Positions 1 through 13,200 of a stretch of 64,000 bases of DNA are shown here, piece by piece. The position numbers and the translations under genes are program-made. Each line of letters starts with the position of its first letter. The first letter of the stretch is position 1. The notes beneath the pieces are model-generated. The model was not told where the DNA came from. It made no database searches and was given only the letters and a program-made list of their open reading frames with translations. Source of the stretch: Micromussa lordhowensis (lineage: Eukaryota; Cnidaria; Anthozoa; Scleractinia; Lobophylliidae); the NCBI GenBank assembly GCA_964020085.1, contig OZ026607.1, positions 1,434,603 to 1,498,602 on the forward strand. The letters are read 5' to 3'.

Positions 1-651
1 TTTACAATCCGTGTCAGTCTTCTCCATCCCTAGTCACTATTTTCAGGACTTTCCTTAAGGTTAAAGGTAGTTCTGAACTCGGCCCAAAAACTGAAAATAC
101 CGTCACTGAGCTCCTTACAGGCACGCAAAGTATTATGTTAACTGACGAAGTGTAGCAAGGTATTAATAGGGCGAGAGAGAATGTGAGAGATAGCAAGGGA
201 AAAGATTTCGTCAAGTTTCGGTCACGTCTTTTAGTCATTTATTTCCAAGAATGATGAAAATCCTTCCCAAAATCCTTCCCAATCTCCTTGCGGCAACAAT
301 AACTTGCAAACAAATTGTCCGTGATCCTGCTTATAGAGCGGTAGCTCACAACTTCCATCATAGTTAATAGAGGGAAATAGTTATAAAACCTGGCAAATGT
401 CTTTGCTGTATGTTTTTGTTAGCTATTTTGGGGGTTGACCCTGCACAAAACCTCGGCTAGCAAAATACAAAAGGTGGTTATGTGTGCTCATACAACTAAC
501 CAACCAAGGACCTTCTCAAACTCATTGATAATTCATCAAGCTAAAACAAAGAAAATCACAACCGTGAAGGAGGTTTTGATACCCGGTCTTAATTAGCATA
601 GACTTTGACGATTTTACTTCGCCGTTTTCTCCTTAAGTTTTTTTTCGATTG

Positions 652-808
652 GGAAGATATATCAAACACTCGAGACAGTGTTTCATCGGCTATCCAAACA
701 CCTCGAATTTCATCAAAAATACTACGCTGCGCGTCGTATTTTCAACTCTCTTCTCGGTGTTTGGATATCCAGATGAAACACTGTCACTCGTGTTTGATAT
801 AGTACTTC
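652..808. mobile_element. Foldback MITE in globin A intron 2
   Basis: About 157 bases with long imperfect inverted arms: atatcaaacac(t/g)...cagtgtttcatc...atccaaacacc on the left and its reverse complement on the right. The centre carries the cgctgcgcg / ttttcaactctctt block also seen at 19962-20113 and 25600-25645. No coding capacity. It lies 83 bases from the exon 2 donor of globin A. Confidence 0.75.
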
Positions 809-890
809 CAACATAATTCTCAGCCTGCTTGTTTGCTTCATTGATGTTTACCGGGCTTTTGAACCATTTCTCTCTATTAACTGTACTTAC

Positions 891-3577
891 CTCAAGATAG
901 GTAGGTTTCAAAGCTCGTGTTTTGTGTCTCCGTCCCAGTTCTTCTAAATACGCGCTAAAGCTCTCAGCGTCGTCTAATGCGGACACAGCGTTTTCCACTG
1001 CTTTCATCACTCTTTTAGCATGCCCATATAAGGCGTTGGTCTTCTCCAGTTCCTCTGGGGGAACATCTTTAAACTCTGGGAATAACCGCTGGTATTCAGG
1101 ATTTTTTTCAAAGAATCTATATGAAGGATAAACCATGTCAAGGTTACACCTTTTTGGACATGATGGTTGCTCACGCTTCTTGTTCACTTATTTTGTTATA
1201 GGAGGTAATTTCATCGGTTAATGGAAATACCAAGAAATTATGGTTGTTCTTGCTGCTGCTGTAGTGTCACGAGAATTACCCAAAAAGTTACCTAATGCCC
1301 CATTCACACCAACTAAACAAGCCTAACTAAATCAGGTTTAGGTTTTTCTAATCTGTCGATTACGCTTTGCAGTCATTTTTGAGAACACAAATTTCAAACC
1401 ACCTTGCTAACCTATTTTAATCAAAAAGGTTTTTAACTTGTTAAGTTGTTGATTGTGAAACTAATTCTTAGCTGTGTTTAACATGCTGGTGTAAACGGGG
1501 AATAAGATCCATTTCAGTGATCCTAACTTCAATAAAAGGACCGTCAAAAATTAGTCGAGGAATATTTTTGTTTCAAGCTTTTTCCTAGGATAAGTTGAAT
1601 ATTCTTTGGCAACCATGGCTTACGAGTTCATGAGTCTTTACCAAGATGTGGAGTTTTTGGATTTCAATGAGAAAATATTAATTAAGACGGCTTTTCATTG
1701 CGCTTTTTATATCAAGAAATAGTTGCCAGCCTCTATATATTCGAGCTAGAGATATTTCCCTAGAAGATGAATATCTGGTATCTACAACGATACATGCTTT
1801 TAGTAAATTCCTCGTCGCAGAAAAACCGCATTTTCGTCACTATAACAACCTTGACAAGAATGAATGTAATTAACAAACGATATCAACACAAGTCAGTCGA
1901 TTTGCATTTTACAAGCAGTTATGTTTCACAGCGTCAATCAGCCGTTATTGGTGAAAGAGGAATACAACTTTTCCATGTTTTATGCATCTTTCCCCAGTAC
2001 ATTTACACAGCAGTTTTGCCAACACACGAGCTTCGTTTGCTCAGAGCATTACAAAAAAGACAACCCGCGTGTTAGGATAAAATGCTATGTTTTAGCTGGA
2101 GATTGACACTTTGAAAGGACAGAAATGGCTAAATTTGTCATTATTGTCATGATTTTTGTTTGAACAAGCAGTTGCCTTTTCAGGCCAGAGATGCAAATAA
2201 CGTTTTCCAGCTGTAATATTCTGAAACTGAATTCTGATAAAAAAAAGTTCAAATTCTGACAAGAAGAGGGACATTTGACATTTGACATTTGACAGCAATA
2301 AAAATTGGAAACATAATTTTAAGTATCCAGCAATACAGGCGGTACAAAACAGTAAATAAAATTTTTAAGAGTATTGATAATTCTAAAAGTTAATACTGCG
2401 TCTCCTTTTTTATAATTTCCCACGCGATGCCATTTTGATAATCGTCGGGATCTCATGTTTCCTATACCATTAGTTATGCACTGTTTGTATAAGAGTCGAT
2501 TGTGTTGCCGAAAATATATCATTGTTACACTGGTATCGGTTTATTTTGCCATGCAGATAACATGTATATTTCACATGGCAACATGCGGCAGAACTTTAAA
2601 AAAATTCGAAATCAACAAATATTTCGTTTAATGTCGTACGCGTTCAAAAGCTCCAAGTCAGTTTTTGATTACGTAAGTGAGAAGGTTAAAGTAAACGATT
2701 TTAACTCTTACTGGCTGCTCAGTAATTACTTCTGATCCGAAACGGAAACGAAAAATCCCTTGAATCTATGGTCAATCAATATTTTCAGAAACAAACGATT
2801 TTAATTTGTGAAGCAGTGCTGTTAATTTTCACGATTTCGCGTTAATTAGAACCGTGAAAAAGATAGAGAACTGCCTTTCCCCAAACGCAGCAAAGTCAAG
2901 AAATTTTCGTCAGAAGCCCGTAGCCTGATAGTTAATCCTACAGCGAATTTGATACAATAAACGAAGTGACAGATACAATACAAACGTCGGTGCCTTGCAA
3001 AATATTAAAGTAAATTACAAGCGACGAAAATCGCTAAATTATAATCTAAGAATACACCGAGTTGTTTGATGTCCCTCAAAATCATTATCCTAAGAGGATC
3101 TTAATTGTTCCTTTGCTTGCTTAAACCGGGACAAGAGTAAGTTCTTGTTTTTACTAGAATGAATGTGCGTCACTTCGCTTCGGCTTCAGTTTCACGAATT
3201 AGAGTCGAAGTTTGGTATCGGGCTTAAACTCTGATGTGAATAATGTGAATGACAATGGTTCCATGAATTATTGGAGCTGAAATAGATTGTACATCCGTTC
3301 ATGCTTTCTCGTGTGCAGTGTTATTTGCCGACTTGTAAGTCGTGAAAAAGTCCTGATTTGTTTCAAGGAAAACGGCCGACAGAGAAATTGTCCCAGAACT
3401 GACGTTTCCGTGACACCAAACGCACTTTACTAACCTCAAAAACGTTTTCTTGCCAACAGAATTCTTGTGAAGTTCGACGGTCTCCCATGTTTCTCTTACC
3501 AGGTATTTCTGAGCGGGAGTAAGTGGTATGACAGCCGATTTATCTTTGGGTTTGTTGGAGGACGATCCACAGCCCAT
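891..3577 (-). CDS. Globin A, N-acylated globin X-like (partial, exons 1-2)
   Basis: Haem globin on the minus strand. Exon 1 is 3577-3435 and exon 2 is 1116-891 (226 nt); exon 3 is not found in the remaining 890 bases and should lie off the left edge. Exon 1 opens MGCGSSS, a myristoylation signal (Gly2, Ser6) with Cys3 as a likely palmitoyl site, then a Lys-rich linker and the A helix (RETWETVE). Its donor gttagt leaves phase 2 (B12.2). Exon 2, after acceptor atatag, holds Phe60 (CD1), His80 (E7, in GHAKRVM) and His112 (F8, in GRRHK), and ends in phase 0 at donor gtaagt (G7.0). The ATG four codons upstream (3589) is in frame, but MGC is conserved in the paralogues and is preferred. Head-to-head with globin B. 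Globin identity is firm; the globin X-like class is inferred from the N-terminus. Confidence 0.88.
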
Positions 3578-3994
3578 GTTAAGCACCAACCGAGGACACC
3601 TGTACGAAGTTCAAGAAGTTGAAGTAAAAAACGATGTCTATCAAGAAAATATCGATCGTTTTGGCAGATTGACAACGTTTTCATTTCATGACATGTGTTT
3701 GACACCAGTTTTATTCAATATGCTACAAAATTGCTTTGGGCTGGGAGATTAACGCATTTAAAGGTGCACTGTAAAATGATTAACACTAAAGTATACTGAA
3801 AACGAACATGTAAATTGAAAATATTACAACAGGTACATTGGTTGGTTTGCAACTAGAAAGGTCAAAAAGGCTAAGTGCTTAAAAAAAAAACAATAACCTT
3901 ACTTTAAACAAACACTTGAAAGTAGATGTGTGGAAATTCTTCCTTGGCAATGTTACAGTAAGTGATACTTCGACTACCTATTGACGAATTTTGC

Positions 3995-4235
3995 ACAGCA
4001 TATCAAACAGTACCACATGAAAGTACTGCTCGATAGCTTTCATTTGAATGGTCACACACTAGGGTTTCATCCACAGACTTAGTCAGAACTACCTTAGCTT
4101 GTACAGCATAATAAACAGTACCACATAAAAGTACTGCTCAATAGCTTTCATTTGAATGGTCACACACTAGGATTTCTACCACGTACTTAAAAGTTGTAAC
4201 CATAATAAACAGCACCACATGAAAGAACTGTGAGT
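3995..4235 (-). repeat. Dispersed tandem repeat, three units of about 95-108 bases
   Basis: Three head-to-tail units, each with aaacagtaccacat, aaagtactgct and, in the first two, agctttcatttgaatggtcacacactag; core starts at 4005, 4113 and 4207. The same unit occurs in opposite orientation in globin F intron 2 (53935-54240) and once in globin D intron 1 (about 27590-27622). Confidence 0.8.
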
Positions 4236-4967
4236 AAGCTAGGCCTTATTTCACAGCTAAGTAATCGGAAGCGATGATGATAAAGCAACTTTTACCGGTA
4301 TATAATCGAGTGATAACACTTGAGGACTTTACCAAGAGCAGATGAGGGGAATCTTTAAATTAAAAAAATCTTTAAATAGCACCGTCTACTGTGTTAGTTA
4401 AAATAAATTCATATGAATCATCCCGGCACTAATGATGTGGTAATTGCATGTATCTACTCGAAATTTAAGAAAATTAGAAAGTACTAATCACATTTTCTGT
4501 TCACCACGCTTCAAAAGTAACTGCCGTTTAGCCGCCTTACTGATAAAGAGATTACATCTTTTAAGTGTGCGGCGCGGAGTCTCAATAACGCTCTTAGCCT
4601 GATTCATGGTTAGCTCAACAGTGGTAGTAGTAACCCTTTTAATCCTTTTAATTCTCGCTCGCTCACGATTGGCCTAGACGCGTCACGTGACTGAATATGC
4701 CCTACAGCTAAACTGGAAAATATCCAAGCGTTATTCCACAATATTCAAAACTGCGTGTTTTGCGCAAAATATACGAAGGATAATAAACACAGCAGCCTCC
4801 ATTTGGCACGAAGATAAGCAGGCACATTTGTCCTTGGACATTTATCTGTTCCTCACAGCTGACAGTTTTCATCGAGTTACGCTCTCGGAAAACGCTTTTC
4901 GGAACAGATATAAATTTCCGCAAACAATTTATAATCTAGCATGTTTTCGCACTAAATGGCTATTGTT

Positions 4968-5303
4968 TATTTAGTAAATTCTCAGCTCCGACTATTGCAT
5001 TTCTAGCTTTTTGATTGGCTAAAAACCTCCAATTATGTGCCAATAGTCGGAGTTTTAGGTCATATGGAAAATAGTGCGCCAAGTTTAAAAATTTCTTGAG
5101 CCCTCAACTGCAGCTTCAACTTCAGCCCTCTATAATGGCCGAAATAAAAGTCGGCGACAAAACCCGGTTTGAGAATTTACTAAAAAAATTATTTCATTCG
5201 CCCTTGTTGGATATGAAGTGATTATAACCAACTCGCACTACGCGCTCGTTGCTTATTTTTAATTATCACTTCATATCCAACTCGGGCTCATGGAATAATT
5301 GTT
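4968..5303. mobile_element. Composite inverted-repeat element, copy 1
   Basis: About 335 bases, repeated in reverse orientation at 44290-44606. It contains a ctccgactattg hairpin block (shared with its partner's gccaatagtcggag), a middle segment, and a palindromic end with gttggatatgaagtgattata and its complement. It has no coding capacity and looks like a non-autonomous DNA element. Confidence 0.75.
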
Positions 5304-6112
5304 ATACTCCTTTCGTATATCCTTGCAATAATGGTTTGTCTCACTGACACTTTTGTTTCTTCGATAGCAGTGATAAATGTTATTGTGGTCAACAAATCCA
5401 GTGAGTGACCTTTTCAGTGAAAAGTAACTGGCTTGCCTGATACAGTAAAATGTTGTACAGCAGGGCTGGCAGAAAAGCCATTTTATTACCCAAAAATATA
5501 CTAAGGTCCTGTTCAGCCAAGCAAAATCAAGTAGGTTCTTATACGTGGGTTACAGTTAAATCATGAGAAACATTTTAACCAATGAATTTGTCTTTGACAT
5601 TGCAATTTATATTGCAAGAAAATACATTATACAGTTGCGAATTAATACCGTAAATATAAGGACCAAACCCAAGTTTATTTATTTTTCTGGTAATCAACAA
5701 CGGTATCTCCTTCATAGAAAGCGAGGAGCTAATTAAGAACCTACTTAGCCTAAACTGCCAATAAGTAACCCAAAGTATAAGAACCTATTTTGCCAGACTT
5801 CAAAAACAAAAATTCAAACCTCTTACTAACAGAGTTCGAGGTCCATACTATAAGTTACAGACCGAGTTTTTCCCCTTCGATTTATGACGCAAGCGCGTCA
5901 TCGACGGGAAATCGACGGGAAAAAACGAAGCACGTCGAAAGCAAGACGAGTCAATTTGAAATCGTTGTTACCACGTTGTTAGTCGTTACCATGTTTTAAT
6001 ACACAATCTAAAGTAAATAAAGTTTTAACATTTATGCTTGCAATAAAAGTTAAGAGCACTTGGTGATAATTCATGAAACATATTTTGGCAACAAAAACAG
6101 CTTTAACTTTCA

Positions 6113-6142
6113 GCGGGCCGTACAGCAGAGAACGGCCCGCTA
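6113..6142. repeat. Short hairpin beside microsatellite
   Basis: agcgggccgt and acggcccgct form a 10-base stem around a short loop, just before the (TAA)n tract. Function not evident; possibly a MITE end. Confidence 0.5.
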
Positions 6143-6177
6143 AATTGACCAATCACAGCTCGCGTAGTGACTGAGAG

Positions 6178-6258
<81 letters not shown>
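6178..6258. repeat. (TAA)n microsatellite
   Basis: About 27 uninterrupted TAA/ATA triplets. The minus-strand poly-Tyr reading frame over it is an artefact. Confidence 0.97.
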
Positions 6259-6659
6259 TAGAGGTTCTAGCACGCGGTTTTTTACCGTAAATAAAACAAT
6301 AGCCAAACTAAATAACAGGGAAGAATAAAGTTACCAACTGAGAAACAGGAGACTGTGGCCCATTACACATCCTGTACCCCCCCTCCCCCTCTAGAGCGTT
6401 TTATACTCGCAAGGTGATTAACATGTCTAGGAAATACATAAAGACAATAGACTTCAAGGCTGGGCTGATACTGCGTGAAAACGTTTCGAGACACCAACAT
6501 GACAAGAACCGATAAAAGAGGATCGCAACAGTGGACAGCTGTTTCGCCCTTATTGGGGCTCGTCAGCACTGTGTAGCGAAGATATGTAACGCCAGCCAAA
6601 GAGCCAACGCACATAAATTGCAAAATGACCCGTTCCATATCAAGTTCCGTACTTTGTAC

Positions 6660-6910
6660 TCACTTGCGCCCTGAAACACGCGTTGCCACATCACGTGTTT
6701 CAGGGCGCAAGGAGACCAAAGTGTCACGATTGTTGTCTCGAAAAGCAAAAAAATAAATGTGGCTGGACAAAGCCAGCCTAAACATTTAAACATTTATTTA
6801 ACCGCATGGCCAGTGCCATGCTTTAAAACGCAGCGTATCGGATCTGAAAGACCTACGATCCAAAAATACAATCGTGACACTTTGGTCTACTTGCGCCCTG
6901 AAACGCTGAA
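6660..6910. repeat. Nested inverted repeat
   Basis: cttgcgccctgaaacacg (about 6662) pairs with cgtgtttcagggcgcaag (about 6697). The adjoining gaccaaagtgtcacgattgt (about 6715) pairs with acaatcgtgacactttggtc (about 6868), which is followed by a third cttgcgccctgaaac. It is probably a foldback element partly duplicated or nested; no gene is seen. Confidence 0.65.
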
Positions 6911-7164
6911 ACGTTGGCAGCGCTTATCGTATGCGGTCCCTTGCAGTTAGTCACTAAAAATACGTCTTGTTAAGTCCAATTATATGGGACAATGACATCA
7001 TATCACATAGAAATGACGGCATTATCACTGAACATTTCGGACTTTCTGTTATTTACAAAACGTTTGAAAACAACCAAACCTAGCTTAAAAACAGCCACAG
7101 CTGATAAAGAAAGAGCAAGAAATTAAAAATATTTACTTTAAAATATTGTAATTTGAAAAACATA

Positions 7165-7328
7165 CCTGTTGTCATGGAAATTTCAATTTCTGAGAGATTG
7201 AATTTTAGGTTTGAATAATCGGGAGGTTGGAAAAATTCAAAATTTGAAAACCATATTTTATTTTTGCGGTGGAAACTAAATTTTGGGAAAATCGAAGATT
7301 CAAAACATCGAGGTTCAGCTGTATAGAA
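7165..7328. mobile_element. Possible diverged pogo/Tigger-like MITE
   Basis: Weak relatives of the tcgaggttcgagaaatcgag motif at both ends (ggtttgaataatcgggaggttgg; aaaacatcgaggttcagctgta). Much more decayed than the copies at 32035 and 36298, so the call is tentative. Confidence 0.35.
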
Positions 7329-7500
7329 ATAAGAAATACCAGTAAACTGTCTCGAGAACAAAGAACGTGAGCGCTTTTAATGCCATGAATTAAAGATACG
7401 TGTTGAGATGTGTGGATAAAATTAGATTTATAAGACAAGCGGTTATCGATGCCCTTTCACTGTTCAAAAGTCATACATATCAGCATCGAGGCGCATCGTT

Positions 7501-7567
7501 AGGCTAAGTTAGTATTTTCTTTACTTTGTAAGTTATTACAAAGTAAAGAAAATACTAATTTAGCCTC
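7501..7567. mobile_element. Near-perfect palindrome (short foldback element)
   Basis: The arm ttagtattttctttactttg on the left matches its complement on the right across a 10-base centre (taagttatta), giving a hairpin of about 30 bp per arm. Such near-identity of the arms suggests a young insertion or recent arm conversion. Confidence 0.8.
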
Positions 7568-10259
7568 TCTTGGCAATAGCACAAGTCAGTGGCCGGACAG
7601 ATAAACTTCCTGCCAACAAACAGATGTACACGGGAAGTCCTTATCAAGTTGTCTTCTATCTCAGCAAAAAATAAGGAAGCTTATTTACCATGTGATTAGG
7701 TAATTATCGGATATGAACGACAAGTCAAACAATAACCAAAATATCCACTCCGCAATATAAAACTGTCAGTCTTTTCAAAGTTTGTCTTCGTACAGTTGTC
7801 CTGATGTAACGAGCTATAACTTGAAAAGCCGTTATCAATTGATATGTTAACTGCAGGATCAAAGTGTATATGAATATCTTCTTATATAACTAACTGCAAC
7901 AGAAAAAAACAAGTAAATAAACCTACCAGTTATTCAGTTCGACAGAAAGTGTTTGTGTAAAGTGAATACGGGCGATATCTTTTAAATGTTGTACTTAAGT
8001 GAAATTCAATTCACTAGGAGTCTCGAGGTATCGCGAATCATGTCTGTGTTTTCAAGTTCTTTTCCGTGTGTTGATTTACATAAGGAGACATATTTTTGTT
8101 CGTGCGTGGGATCTTGGTTAAACAGGGCCATTAATGATGCACTCTTAAGAGTCTTTCTGTGAATAATTGCTGTCATGACAATCTTACTTCCGTAATAACT
8201 TAGAGTGAATTAACATGTTTGTAGAAGTTTTTATTTAGTGTAATTCAACCCAGCGGGGCGACTTGCTTAATAATTCAGGTACTCTAGAGTTTTCTAGAAT
8301 GTGTCTTAAGATAAAGCTTGTCGCCAATTTTAAACTTTCTTGGTTAGCTTCGAGACAAAAACCACCGCTGACGGTGATAACAATCACAATGTCAGAATTT
8401 CGGAGGTGGGAAAATTACAAAAAGATCGGATCTAAAAGAATAAACTTGTTTTGTTTGTATTTTTCGACAAAAACCCATTTTACACTCTGACACAAACTCT
8501 AAACTGTCGGTTTTTCATCTGATAAATTTTCCTTATGATAACTCATCATCAGTCTAGATATGGTATTGAAATTCTGGGTAAAAAAAATATTACCCTCTAA
8601 CAATCGAAGTGCCCTTGGAAAGATCTACCTTGACGATCCAGTGTCTCACCCATCTAGGACCGCGACACGCGGATGCGGGAGTTTGAGGCATACAACAGTA
8701 AAAAATATACGTTTAAAATTATACCCGTCAGACATTCGTGTGGCATTTGCATTATGTAAAGCGTCACAAAACAAACTGCAATCTTTATATATCTACTTTA
8801 GAGTGACAGGATCACATATATGAACAGAAGCGAGACCTTGTCAAGGTTTTATTGCCAGCGCAAGGGCTGACATGACTGCAGAGGGAGCAGTTACAACGGA
8901 GGGGGGTTTTAAATCTCTAAAAACAAAGACGAAATTAGTCAGAAGTAATATATATGCGGTCCTTTATGGTCTCAACTCTCAAATGTCCATTTTGTTTTAT
9001 GATAGCAGCGTCATTTGAAGTGGTTCTTTACCTGCTAAGTAGAAAATCAATGAACTGTAGAATTATGATTATGTGTTTTGAAGCAGCAGTTTGGTTGAAG
9101 TTGATGTACAATGAGAACTAGCTAGAAATTAGAATTGTGTAATATCGTACCATATCAGCGGGTATTGAAAATGTACGAGCTCAGACTAAACTCTGTTGAA
9201 AGGTACCAAAACCATACTTTAAGGATAAGAATTGATAATAAAGGTTTTTTTGTGATTGAAATAATAAAATGCTGATGGAGCAACTTGACTCACTAGAACT
9301 CGAGGATAGGATAAATTAAAAGCTAAAAAGGTATACGCTGGGTTCTCTTATTTCAGTCGAAGACTGCTAGACAACGCTGCTGATATTTTTGTGACTTAAA
9401 ACTTGAACTGAACTTGATCAAGTCGCTATGGTATTTTCCCATTTTGCAACGTGACCTATAGCGAGCTAATATTAGCCTCTAACATGGAGCCAATATTAGC
9501 TTTTACCACAGCGTAGGTAAAAAGTTATAATTTGGCTTCAATTTTAATTGCCAATGCTGTCAAAAACTGTTTTCATGAATATTGAAAACACTAAAACTAA
9601 ATGAAATATGCTAATTTACAACCCTTTGGAGGTGATCCATTAACAAAACTCACCACAAGAGTTTTCATCACTGATAACAATAATTGAAACCTTGCTGAAA
9701 TTTCTCAACTTGATCTTTTTACCATGGTTGTAATCGAGCTATGCACATGCCATGAAATATTCACAAAAGCCTTACGTTTGCCTAAATATTGTAACAATCT
9801 TTCCACCACCAAATGAGATCTACACCGTATAAACAACACCTGTTCTTTTCGTATAACCCGACAGCAATATGCAAATCAACAAGCAGCCTCGTCACAGACT
9901 AAATATGTTCTTTTGCACGCCAAGAATATTTGAACTTGAATATTTTAAAAGAAAAACCTAGCTTGGTTTTGGTAGGGTAGCATTAGGGTTATTCTTTCAT
10001 TCACCCGAGTAATGGAAAAGTAGGTGGGAGAAAGTTCTCAAAAAAGGTTCCAAATTGAGATAGGAAGTACAAATGTTACAAGTTCAAGTTTTTAATTGAT
10101 GGTGTTCACATTTAAAGGTTCCAAACAGAACATGCGGGCGGCGGAACAAACTCGTTTACATATGTTGTGTCAACTTCCCTCACTACCCTAATTACAGATT
10201 TTTGTTGTCATTTGCAAACCTGACAGTCTAAGGGACTTTCGCATCGCTTTTGAGACACT

Positions 10260-13200
10260 ATGGGTTGTTCTTCGTCTCTAGGTAAAAAACCAGCGCATAT
10301 ATCATTACCTCTATCGGAGACTCAAAAATCTCTTGTGCGAGAGACATGGGAAACTATAGAACAACACAAAAACGCTGTTGGAAAGAAGACGTTTCTAAGG
10401 TAAACAGTTTCGTTTTTCATCGTTTACTCAATTGCTAGAACGGCTTTGTTTTTTTCTTTCATTATTTAACTTTTTTCACTGAATAGTAATTCCTACATCT
10501 CACCTTTTTCTGCTGTTCCTTGCTCCTATTAAAGTTACTATTTCATGAACTATACGAGGATTATTATTTCTTTCGAATAATATAAAAAATGAATAGTACA
10601 CTAGACTGGATTAATATCGTTTATGAATAATTACAACTTACGGAGCAAGGTTCTTGAAATCCTTCTTTCAAAGGAGAAGACTTTTTCAATTTACTCGCGC
10701 AAGACACTGTTTGGTCCAGTACGCAGCAAGATGTCCGCCCTGCTTGCTTCACTATATATATCACAATTGTTTTTTTCTTTTATTTAATTTCTTTTTCCGA
10801 AGCCTTGGTCAAATTTTCAAGTTAAGGGAAGATGGTCACGGGTGTTCTATAATCTTCAAACTTATGAGTCTATCCATTCAGTCTTCACTAAAGATGATAG
10901 CATTGAATGCTATGAAGCATTTTTGAGTGATAAACAAAACCACCAACAATGTCTTCTTTAAGCTGCAGGTGTGTACAAATATAACAAAAGCATGCCGTTT
11001 AGTTCATGACCACAATGCTTGTCCCATTGCCTAAACAAGAGTCATTAAAAAATCGTTTTTACATTGTTTTCATTCAGGAAAAATAATCTTAAATCGACAC
11101 ACCGATTAGACAATTTAAAGTAAGAAGTTATAATTATGTTAAATTTCTCTAACATCATAGCCTCATCGACCATTACTTCGTATGTTTTAGATTGAAATTT
11201 ACAGTTCAGTAAAATTTACCTCCCAGCTAAATACGCCTGGTGTGGCAATTATAGTTATAAGAAGAGCTTTCATGCTGAGATAAATGCAAAAAAAGAAAAC
11301 TATCGCACTTTCTTGTTTGGATTAGTGTCAAAATGCACAAAATAGCGCGAAATGTAGAGACTGTTTGGAAATTTTATTTAGTTTTGATTTTCAGAAACTT
11401 TAGTACAATTGAGTTTTTCTGTTATCTTCCAATCTGGATCTGGTAGATCATTTCACGGATAAAATTCAGGATTTCAATTTTGATCGCACTTAAAAACGTG
11501 AAGTGGAAATTTTATTTCCATAACTTCGTCTGCAATTTTTTCCTGATAAGGCGCAGTCTTGTAATCCCATGCATGAGAAACTAAAAATGCAAATTGTTGT
11601 TTCCAGCGTTGGGTACAGATTTCAGATTTCGGCAGATAATGCATTGAAATGTAGAGTAGGGAAGTAATATTTCCCTGTAAATCGTTTAACAGTGAACCTG
11701 AAGAAAGTTTCTTACCAACCCTCTATATCAGGTTAATTGCTTCCATTACCAGAAAAATCCTGGTAAAGTGTTTATAAAGGATACATATACTTTACCTTTT
11801 CTAGTTTGAACCTCGCAGTTTAAACTAAGAAATTGTTTTACATTAAAAAGGTTGTTTTTAGTGTAACTAATTATTCACTAAAAAGTACTCTTTAATTTGA
11901 ACCAAACTCATTTCGCCGCAGATTAATACAATGCACTGTTTATGTTCTACTCAACACCCGCGAGAATTACGCAATAAAACTAAACATTAGTTTAAATTAT
12001 TTACCGAATAATTACAATTACTTATAACCTAAAGCACTGTCGCCTGCGATGCTGTTCAGACATGAAATCTATTGTTATGAAGTCACTTGAAATTCGGATT
12101 TTGAGCATGTACTGATAACCTTTAATCTATGGGTAATTGCTTTTAACAGGAAATTGTACTTTGAATTAAATGCCTAAGGTATTACTTAATGGCTTGTAGT
12201 CTTGTAGTGTTACTGAGGTTATTGCTTGAGCAATAAATATTCATATCATTTTTGGCTCATCCAGTTATATGTGTTTAGATTTTAACCTCCCAGGTGATAA
12301 TCTGACAATTCATTCTACGGATACTAAGAATATTTCAATCGGCAAAGTCTTAGATTTTTAGTGCAGTTGCAAGCAGGTCATACCTAACAATAATTATTCC
12401 ACCAGCGCGCGCTGGATATGAGATGGTAGATAGCCAACGAGGCGCGTAGCGCTGAGCTAGCTATAATCATCTCATAAATAATTATTTTATTAAAAACGCC
12501 CCTAATATATAGAAAACTAAAATAATATAACAATAAAAACGCCATTGAAAAATAGTTTCCATCATATCCCCCCGGATTATCGATCAGTTACTATAACATT
12601 CTATGCGTTATACATACTCTAAGAGGTTTGGTCTATAACGGCGAATCATTATAATTAACTCGCTCGAAAAATTCAGCTTGAATACTCATTTCGCGACAAC
12701 TAAACCGAAACCGTTGAAAAGCGTACAAAATCTACGATCGAAACTAACCAATCAACAAATGGCAAAGTTTCGTGAGAGGTTCACAACACTTTGTACTTTG
12801 TTAGATTTTCAATTTTATTAACATCATTCTACTGTTCGTATTCTTCAAAGTTATTGATCACTATCCTTTGTTGTCAAGTGAAGGTTCTGATTGGTTAACT
12901 CTTTTTCGAGTGGCCTGGTTCGACAGGTTGCACTGTAACCTAAATATATCGATGTCTGGATATGGGGCTAGGTTTTACCTTTTGGCATTTTCAGATTTTT
13001 CGATTTGAATCCCGACTACCAAAGATTGTTTCCAGAGTTCAAAGACGTCGACCCAACAGAGCTTGAAAACACAAGTGCGCTGTATGGTCACGCCAAACGC
13101 GTCATGAAAGCTGTGGAGAATGCTGTGTCCTCATTGGATGATGCATTCAGCTTTGCTGGATACCTGGAGGAACTGGGAAGGAGGCATAAAGCCCGCGCTT

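Larger units (their letters stand above)
3578..10259. other. Divergent intergenic region between globins A and B
   Basis: About 6.7 kb. It should hold the promoters of both genes. It contains the tandem repeat, composite element, microsatellite and foldbacks listed separately. No further gene is recognised: the short frames (for example 8560-8823) have no family features, splice context or conserved motifs. Confidence 0.6.

Noticed and set aside
1..890. Third exon of globin A
   Set aside because: No reverse-complement match to the AW...LF...GL exon 3 pattern could be found; it most likely lies outside the window.
6103..6306. Poly-Tyr protein
   Set aside because: Translation of the (TAA)n microsatellite.
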